From: Micromonospora sp. WMMD882
GTDB lineage: Bacteria > Actinomycetota > Actinomycetes > Mycobacteriales > Micromonosporaceae
Direction: 5' to 3'
NCBI RefSeq assembly: GCF_027497255.1
Contig: NZ_CP114903.1
Location: 3,658,001-3,722,000, forward strand
DNA length: 64,000 bases
In this document: piece after piece, positions 58,602 through 64,000 of the stretch
How the letters are laid out: each line of letters begins with the position of its first letter
Numbering within the stretch: the stretch's first letter is position 1
The notes under the pieces: generated by a model
Told to the model about the DNA's origin: nothing
Databases searched by the model: none
Seen by the model: only the letters and a program-made list of their open reading frames with translations
Position numbers and translations under genes: made by a program

Positions 58602-60023
58602 ATGACCGACCCGGCCGTACCTCCCGGAGAGCGTCCCCGGGGTCGATGGGTGGACCCCCTGCTGGCGGTCTCGGTCGGGGTCGCGGTCGCGGTGGCGGCG
58701 GCGCCCGGGCTGGCGACCGCCGGCCCCACCTTCGGGCAGGCGTCACTCCTCGTCACCCAGCCGGTGGGCGAGGGTGACCAGACGCCGACGGACCCGCCGC
58801 CGGGCACCGAGCCGCCGGCGCCGACGGACGCTCCGCCCACGGTGCGCCCGCCGGTCGAGACCTCCGCTCCGCCTGCCAGCACCGCGCCCGATCCGCTACC
58901 CACCGTGATCGTCACCTCGGCCGCCCCACCGACCGTCGCCCCGACGACGGCTGACCCCCGGCCGACCCTGCCGCCGCCGCCGACCCCACCGAGCGGACCC
59001 GCCGACGGCGGGCGGCCGGACGCCCCGCTCGGGGTCCGGGTCACCACCGGCGACGTACGACTGGCCGAGGCGTACTGGAACGCGGCGAGCAGCACGGCGA
59101 CCCTCCAGGTCACGGTGACCAACACCGGCGCGGTGGCGGAGCGGCTCAGCCTCACCTACGTCCTGCCCCCGGGCGTGACCGACGCCGGGACGCCGGGGTG
59201 CGCGGCGGCCGGGGACGGCGGCTACCGCTGCGGCGCGTGGACGACCGCCCCGGGCGCTCGGTTCAGCAGCCTGATCCGGGTACGGGTGAGTGGTGACGCG
59301 TGGCGACGGATGCCGCTCGGCGGCACGGTGTCGGTGACGGCGACCGCCCCGGGCGGGACCGGTTCGGCGCGGGACGACGAGGGCTTCGCGGTGTTGTTCC
59401 CGCCCGGCCCGCCGGTGCCCGGCATCGCGTTGGGGACCGACGAGGTGGCCTTCGACATCAGCGGCGGGCCGAGCTCGCTGGAGGTCCGGCTGGGCAACAC
59501 CGGCACGGTGGACGCGCGTGGGCTGGTCGAGGTGACCCTGCCGGACGGGGTGACCGTGTCGACGCCGCCGGCCGGCTGCGTGTCGGCGGCCGACGGGCGG
59601 GCCCGGTGCCAGGTGGGCACGGTGCCGGCGGGGCGGACGGCGGTGCTGCGGCTGCCGGTGGCCGCGACGCCGGAGGCGCAACGGTCGGCCCCGCTGGCCG
59701 GCGCGGTGGCCGGGCAGCTCGACCCGCGTAACGGCGCGAGCCGGCGGGTCCAGATGAGTTTCCGGATCACCGCCGCCGCCTCGTTGACCGCGCCCGCGGT
59801 CGGTACGCCCCAGCCGACCGGCTCGCAGGGCGTGCTCGGCGGGTCGGTCGACCGGCCGGATCCGGCCGGCGGGCTGAGCTCGGCGCAGCGGACGGCGATC
59901 CTGCTGATCGTCGTCTCGGGGTTGCTGGTGGTGCTGGCGTTGACGTTGGCGACCACGTCGTTGCGCCGCCGGCTGGCCGCCCCGCCGGGCGGGGCGACGG
60001 GCAGCCCCGGCGCATCCGAATGA
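58602..60023 (+). CDS. Secreted, membrane-anchored surface protein with CARDB/DUF11-like domains
   Basis: A 473-residue envelope protein. A signal-like hydrophobic segment near residues 20-45 (LLAVSVGVAVAVAAAPGLATA) precedes a Pro/Thr-rich stalk (about 60-135). Two or three beta-sandwich repeats follow (L-Q-V-T-V-T-N-T-G-A-V-A, L-E-V-R-L-G-N-T-G-T-V-D-A-R-G, P-A-G-C-V-S-A), as in DUF11/CARDB-type adhesion modules. A C-terminal membrane helix (A-I-L-L-I-V-V-S-G-L-L-V-V-L-A) and R-R-R tail complete it. There is no LPXTG motif. Probably cell-surface; partner unknown. GGAGG is 5 nt before the ATG. Confidence 0.7.
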   Translation: MTDPAVPPGERPRGRWVDPLLAVSVGVAVAVAAAPGLATAGPTFGQASLLVTQPVGEGDQTPTDPPPGTEPPAPTDAPPTVRPPVETSAPPASTAPDPLPTVIVTSAAPPTVAPTTADPRPTLPPPPTPPSGPADGGRPDAPLGVRVTTGDVRLAEAYWNAASSTATLQVTVTNTGAVAERLSLTYVLPPGVTDAGTPGCAAAGDGGYRCGAWTTAPGARFSSLIRVRVSGDAWRRMPLGGTVSVTATAPGGTGSARDDEGFAVLFPPGPPVPGIALGTDEVAFDISGGPSSLEVRLGNTGTVDARGLVEVTLPDGVTVSTPPAGCVSAADGRARCQVGTVPAGRTAVLRLPVAATPEAQRSAPLAGAVAGQLDPRNGASRRVQMSFRITAAASLTAPAVGTPQPTGSQGVLGGSVDRPDPAGGLSSAQRTAILLIVVSGLLVVLALTLATTSLRRRLAAPPGGATGSPGASE

Positions 60024-60248
60024 TCCTCATCGATCGATATTGAGCAATCTCGCCGGTGATCTGGGTTACGACGCTGGCCTTGAACTACCTCGTAACCGTA
60101 CATTCCGTATGAGAGGGCGGTCCCACTCGGCGGACCTGACACCCGGGACGGGCCCCGGTCCGACGTAGGCTCTCAGGTGCCGAACGCGAGCGAATCCGGC
60201 CGGGGCACATCGCCGGGTCCGCCCCAGTAGTGCGTCCAAGGAGGTCAG

Positions 60249-60326
60249 GTGGCCGGGCAAGGCGAGGTCAGCAGGAAGATCGGCCGCCCGTGCGACCGGG
60301 CCGCGCGAAGCGAGGTGCAGGCGTGA
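60249..60326 (+). CDS. Possible 25-aa leader peptide coupled to korA
   Basis: A GTG-started frame (M-A-G-Q-G-E-V-S-R-K-I-G-R-P-C-D-R-A-A-R) preceded by AAGGAGGT at 60238-60245, the strongest ribosome site in the area. Its TGA overlaps the korA GTG (GTGA), so ribosomes could pass from one to the other. The peptide has no amino-acid run typical of attenuators. It could be a coupling ORF or a chance frame over an mRNA leader. Confidence 0.4.
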   Translation: MAGQGEVSRKIGRPCDRAARSEVQA

Positions 60327-62170
60327 GCAAGCAGATCCGCCAACTCGACCGGGTGGTCATCCGGTTCGCCGGTGACTCCGGCGACGGCATGCAACTCACC
60401 GGCGACCGGTTCACCTCCGAGACGGCGCAGCTCGGCAACGACATCTCCACCCTGCCGAACTTCCCGGCCGAGATCCGCGCCCCCGCCGGCACCCTCCCCG
60501 GGGTGTCCAGCTTCCAGGTCCACTTCGCCGACTACGACATCCTCACCCCGGGTGACGCGCCGAACGTGCTGGTCGCGATGAACCCGGCGGCGCTCAAGGC
60601 GAACCTGCACGACCTGCCCCGGGGCGCGGACATCATCGTCAACACCGACGAGTTCACCAAACGCAACCTCGCCAAGGTGGGTTACCAGAGCAACCCGCTG
60701 GAGGACGACACCCTCTCCGGCTGGGCGGTGCACCCGGTCGCGCTGACCTCGATGACGGTCGGCGCGCTCGCCGAGCTGGAGGTGTCCAAGAAGGACGCCG
60801 AGCGGGCCAAGAACATGTTCGCCCTCGGCCTGCTCTCCTGGATGTACTCCCGCCCGTACGAGTCGACCCTGCGGTTCCTGGAGCGCAAGTTCGCCACCCG
60901 GCCGCACCTGGTCGCCGCGAACATCGCCGCGTTCAAGGCCGGCTGGAACTTCGGCGAGACCACCGACTCCTTCTCCGTGCGGTACGAGGTCAAGCCGGCG
61001 AAGATGCAGCCGGGCACCTACCGCAACATCACCGGCAACGCGGCGCTGTCGCTGGGGCTGGTCGCCGCCGGGGTGCGCTCCGGGCTGCCGGTGTTCCTCG
61101 GCGCGTACCCGATCACCCCGGCCTCGGACATCCTGCACGAGCTGAGCAAGCACAAGCGGTTCGGCGTGGTCACCATGCAGGCCGAGGACGAGATCGCCGC
61201 GGTCGGCGCGGCGCTCGGCGCGTCGTACGGCGGCGCGCTCGGCATCACCACCACCAGCGGCCCGGGCGTGGCGCTCAAGAGCGAGACGATCTCGCTCGCG
61301 GTGGCGCTGGAGCTACCCCTGGTGATCGTGGACGTGCAGCGGGCCGGGCCGTCCACCGGCATGCCCACCAAGACCGAGCAGGCCGACCTGAACATGGCCC
61401 TGTACGGCCGGCACGGCGAGGCCCCGGTCGCGGTGATCGCCCCGAAGTCCCCCTCCGACTGCTTCCACGCGGCGCTGGAGGCGGCCCGGATCGCGTTGAC
61501 CTACCGCACGCCGGTGCTGCTGCTGTCGGACAACTACGTCGCCAACGGCTCCGAGCCGTGGCTGCTGCCCGAGGTGGCGTCCCTGCCCGACCTGCGGGTC
61601 GACTTCGCCACCGCGCCCAACAGCGAGGACGGCAAGAGCTTCCTGCCGTACCTGCGGGACCCGGAGACCCTGGCCCGGCCGTGGGCCGTGCCGGGCACGC
61701 CGGGCCTGGAGCACCGCATCGGCGGTCTGGAGAAGGCCGACAAGACCGGCGACATCTCGTACGACCCGACGAACCACGACTTCATGGTCCGGACCCGGGC
61801 GGCCCGGATCGAGACGATCCCGGTGCCCGACATCGAGGTCGAGGACCCGAACGGCGACGCCCGGGTGCTGGTGCTCGGCTGGGGCTCCACGTACGGCCCG
61901 ATCGGCGCGGCCTGCCGCCGGGTACGTCAGCGCGGTCTCTCCGTCGCCCAGGCGCACCTGCGACACCTGGCCCCGATGCCGAAGAACCTCGGCGAGGTGC
62001 TGCGCTCCTACGACCGCGTGGTCATCCCCGAGATGAACCTCGGCCAGCTCGCCCAGGTGATCCGGGGCCGCTACCTGGTCGACGCGATCGCGTACAACCA
62101 GGTCCGCGGCCTGCCGTTCACCGCCGCCGAGCTGGAGACGATGCTGGAAGAGGTCCTGAAGAATGTCTGA
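60323..62170 (+). CDS. korA: 2-oxoacid:ferredoxin oxidoreductase subunit alpha
   Basis: A 615-residue gamma-alpha fusion. The N-terminal gamma part has I-R-F-A-G-D-S-G-D-G-M-Q-L-T-G. The alpha part starts near residue 230 with A-Y-P-I-T-P-A-S-D-I-L-H-E-L, then Q-A-E-D-E-I-A-A-V-G-A-A-L-G-A-S and G-P-S-T-G-M-P-T-K. Together with KorB it converts 2-oxoglutarate (or another 2-oxoacid) and CoA to the acyl-CoA, reducing ferredoxin. The GTG overlaps the leader frame; GCGAGG is 7 nt upstream. It overlaps korB by 8 bp. Confidence 0.93.
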   Translation: MSKQIRQLDRVVIRFAGDSGDGMQLTGDRFTSETAQLGNDISTLPNFPAEIRAPAGTLPGVSSFQVHFADYDILTPGDAPNVLVAMNPAALKANLHDLPRGADIIVNTDEFTKRNLAKVGYQSNPLEDDTLSGWAVHPVALTSMTVGALAELEVSKKDAERAKNMFALGLLSWMYSRPYESTLRFLERKFATRPHLVAANIAAFKAGWNFGETTDSFSVRYEVKPAKMQPGTYRNITGNAALSLGLVAAGVRSGLPVFLGAYPITPASDILHELSKHKRFGVVTMQAEDEIAAVGAALGASYGGALGITTTSGPGVALKSETISLAVALELPLVIVDVQRAGPSTGMPTKTEQADLNMALYGRHGEAPVAVIAPKSPSDCFHAALEAARIALTYRTPVLLLSDNYVANGSEPWLLPEVASLPDLRVDFATAPNSEDGKSFLPYLRDPETLARPWAVPGTPGLEHRIGGLEKADKTGDISYDPTNHDFMVRTRAARIETIPVPDIEVEDPNGDARVLVLGWGSTYGPIGAACRRVRQRGLSVAQAHLRHLAPMPKNLGEVLRSYDRVVIPEMNLGQLAQVIRGRYLVDAIAYNQVRGLPFTAAELETMLEEVLKNV

Positions 62171-63197
62171 GCCCGTCGCCCTCAAGCTCACCACCAAGGA
62201 CTTCAAGTCCGACCAGGAGGTGCGCTGGTGCCCCGGCTGCGGCGACTACGCGATCCTCGCCGCCGTGCAGCAGTTCATGCCGGAGCTGAACATCCCCCGG
62301 GAGAACACCGTCTTCGTCTCGGGGATCGGCTGCTCCTCGCGGTTCCCGTACTACATGAACACGTACGGGATGCACTCGATCCACGGCCGCGCGCCGGCGA
62401 TCGCCACCGGCCTGTCGGTGTCCCGGCCGGACCTGTCGGTCTGGGTGGTCACCGGCGACGGTGACGCCCTCTCCATCGGCGGCAACCACCTGATCCACGC
62501 GCTGCGCCGCAACGTCAACCTCAAGATCCTGCTGTTCAACAACCGGATCTACGGGCTGACCAAGGGGCAGTACTCCCCCACCTCCGAGGTCGGCAAGATC
62601 ACCAAGTCGACCCCGGCCGGCTCGGCGGACGCCCCGTTCAACCCGATCTCGCTGGCGCTGGGGGCGGAGGCGACCTTCGTCGGCCGCACCATCGACTCCG
62701 ACCGCAAGCACCTCCAGTCGGTGCTGCGCGCCGCCGCCGAACACGAGGGCTCGGCCTTCGTGGAGATCTACCAGAACTGCAACATCTTCAACGACGGCGC
62801 GTTCGACCAGCTCAAGGACGCCGACACCCGGGACGACTTCCTGATCCGGCTGGAGCACGGCAAGCCGATCACGTTCGGCCGGGACGGCCAGTTCTGCGTG
62901 GTGCACCCGCCCGGCGCCTTCGGGCTGGAGGTCCGGGAGACCGCCGGCACCCCCGCCGAGCAGATCATGGCGCACGACGCCACGGTCGCCGACCCGGCGT
63001 ACGCGTTCGCGCTGAGCCGGCTGCCCGGCCTGGACCTGCGCAACACCCCGATCGGCGTGTTCCGCTCGGTGCGGCGGCCCACCTACGACAGCACCGTGCA
63101 GCAGCAGGTCACCGAGGCGAAGGCCAAGGTCACCGAGACGCCCGAGCAGCAGCTCGCCGCCCTGCTCGGCAGCGGCGACACCTGGACGATCCTCTGA
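62163..63197 (+). CDS. korB: 2-oxoacid:ferredoxin oxidoreductase subunit beta
   Basis: A 344-residue thiamine-diphosphate subunit. W-C-P-G-C-G-D-Y-A near residue 22 and G-I-G-C-S-S-R-F-P-Y supply cysteines for the 4Fe-4S cluster. The ThDP motif is V-V-T-G-D-G-D-A-L-S-I-G-G-N-H near residue 98, with N-N-R-I-Y-G-L-T-K-G-Q. It completes the KorAB enzyme, an oxidative TCA-cycle step common in actinobacteria. The korA overlap (8 bp) implies coupling. The stop sits in a T-G-A-C-C tandem run (63194-63214). Confidence 0.94.
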   Translation: MSEPVALKLTTKDFKSDQEVRWCPGCGDYAILAAVQQFMPELNIPRENTVFVSGIGCSSRFPYYMNTYGMHSIHGRAPAIATGLSVSRPDLSVWVVTGDGDALSIGGNHLIHALRRNVNLKILLFNNRIYGLTKGQYSPTSEVGKITKSTPAGSADAPFNPISLALGAEATFVGRTIDSDRKHLQSVLRAAAEHEGSAFVEIYQNCNIFNDGAFDQLKDADTRDDFLIRLEHGKPITFGRDGQFCVVHPPGAFGLEVRETAGTPAEQIMAHDATVADPAYAFALSRLPGLDLRNTPIGVFRSVRRPTYDSTVQQQVTEAKAKVTETPEQQLAALLGSGDTWTIL

Positions 63198-63225
63198 CCT
63201 GACCTGACCTGACGACCACACCGCC

Positions 63226-63262
63226 GAGGGCGGGCCGCTCCCCAGGGGAACGGCCCGCCCTC
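63226..63262. terminator. Bidirectional terminator between korB and azoR
   Basis: GAGGGCGGGCCG / CGGCCCGCCCTC, 12-bp perfect stem with a 13-nt loop (itself partly paired, CTCCCCAGGGGAA), midway between convergent korB and the azoreductase gene. Confidence 0.85.
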
Positions 63263-63284
63263 GCGTGTGTGTGACGGTGGCCGG

Positions 63285-63932
63285 TCAGGCCGCCACCCCC
63301 GCCGGCGTCCACAGCTCGTCGACGGCCCGCTCGGCGTCCGCGAGGCTCTGCTCGTACAGCGGGATCAGCCCGGCCATGGCCGGGTTGACCGGCGCCAGGG
63401 TCAGTTCGGCGCAGATGAACCGCGGTTCGAGGCCGGTCATGGAGATGCCGTGCGGCAACCACGGCTCGGCGTGGTCCCACCCGTGCCTCGGGGCGCCCGG
63501 GCCGTAGCCGCCACCCCGGGTGGCCAGCACGACGAAGTCACGACCGCCGAGCAGGCCGGCGCCGGTCGCCGGGTCGAACGCGATGCCGGGGGCGATCAGG
63601 TGGTCCACCCAGGCCTTCACGCTGCTCGGCGCGCCGTAGTTGTACAGCGGCAGCCCGAGCAGGATCGTGTCGGCCCGCGCCACCTCGGCCACCACCTCTT
63701 CGGTCAGCCGCCAGGACGCCGCCTCGGCCGGGGTGTGCTGGTCCGGCGGCGTCATCCGGGCCCTCCCTCCGGCGGTGTCCAGGTGCGGCAGCGGGTCCCG
63801 GCCGAGGTCCCGGTAGGTGACGGCGCCGTCCGGGTGCGCGGCGCGCCAGGCCGCGGCGGCCCGCGCGGTGAGCCGCCGACTGATCGACTGCTCACCCTGG
63901 ATGCTCGAGTCGATGTGCAGCAGGTGGGCCAT
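63285..63932 (-). CDS. FMN-dependent NADH azoreductase family protein
   Basis: A 215-residue flavodoxin-fold oxidoreductase. FMN-binding elements are H-L-L-H-I-D-S-S-I-Q-G-E-Q-S-I-S (phosphate loop, residues 3-18), L-P-L-Y-N-Y-G-A-P-S-S-V-K-A-W (near 95) and T-R-G-G-G-Y-G-P-G (near 140), the AzoR/NAD(P)H dehydrogenase pattern. It reduces quinones or azo compounds with NADH. The ATG at 63932 has GGAGGG about 8 nt upstream, better than the ATG at 63947. The upstream 53 bp contain TATAAA-like DNA of a probable regulated promoter; the regulator lies outside the window. Confidence 0.87.
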   Translation of the reverse strand: MAHLLHIDSSIQGEQSISRRLTARAAAAWRAAHPDGAVTYRDLGRDPLPHLDTAGGRARMTPPDQHTPAEAASWRLTEEVVAEVARADTILLGLPLYNYGAPSSVKAWVDHLIAPGIAFDPATGAGLLGGRDFVVLATRGGGYGPGAPRHGWDHAEPWLPHGISMTGLEPRFICAELTLAPVNPAMAGLIPLYEQSLADAERAVDELWTPAGVAA

Positions 63933-64000
63933 CTGTTGTCCCTCCATCTATCGTTAGTGCAGGACAAACCATTTATACCAGGCCAGGTTTTCGGTGTCCG

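Noticed and set aside
1..64000. CRISPR arrays, tRNA/rRNA genes, insertion sequences, prophage
   Set aside because: No regularly spaced 25-40-bp repeats with unique spacers, no tRNA cloverleaf or rRNA-like stretch, and no transposase or integrase motif were seen by eye. A tRNAscan or ISfinder search was not possible.

Overview
The window reads as chromosomal DNA of a high-GC actinomycete, most likely Micromonospora or a close relative in the Micromonosporaceae. The basis is very high GC with strong C/G third-position bias, many GTG starts, GTGA/ATGA overlaps, SigE-family sigma factor, DUF3117, DUF4190 and PaaX proteins, and a tatB-htrA-Mrp block that resembles actinobacterial core loci. No rRNA, tRNA, CRISPR array, insertion sequence or phage gene was seen.

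Layout. 1-16.6 kb is mixed housekeeping: a DUF2236 oxygenase fragment, a RecB-type nuclease, MarC, a PHP phosphatase, a SigE-family sigma factor with a membrane-anchored propeller partner, a PH-domain protein, a TrmH methyltransferase, a thioredoxin with a near-ideal SigR promoter, an HTTM/DCC1 pair, two SDRs and a CitE-like lyase. 16.6-39.8 kb is a run of 12 genes, all on the minus strand. It starts with two giant synthases resembling polyunsaturated-fatty-acid (Pfa) and enediyne PKSs. A discrete ACP, an alpha/beta hydrolase, a sulfotransferase, a secreted propeller-like protein, a lipoprotein esterase and a two-gene ABC exporter follow, and cysQ-cysD-cysN ends the run. A divergent TauE/SafE-type transporter lies across an 828-bp promoter region with a perfect 10-bp inverted repeat. 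This is the main candidate for an undescribed system: a complex lipid or polyketide made by an iterative synthase, sulfated from PAPS and exported.

41.7-58.1 kb resembles the mycobacterial block around sigE-htrA-tatB-mrp and folP2-Rv1209-tagA-Rv1211. Here the htrA/O-methyltransferase gap is only 320 bp and holds no sigE-rseA pair, and the O-methyltransferase seems to start at an ATC codon. 58.1-64 kb carries an orphan nuoA, a secreted repeat protein, and korA-korB (2-oxoacid:ferredoxin oxidoreductase) behind a short coupled leader ORF. An FMN azoreductase closes the window.

A recurring small-scale pattern is short direct duplications that span stop codons, seen at several gene 3' ends. All product names come from reading motifs and gene order by eye. 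No database search was run.
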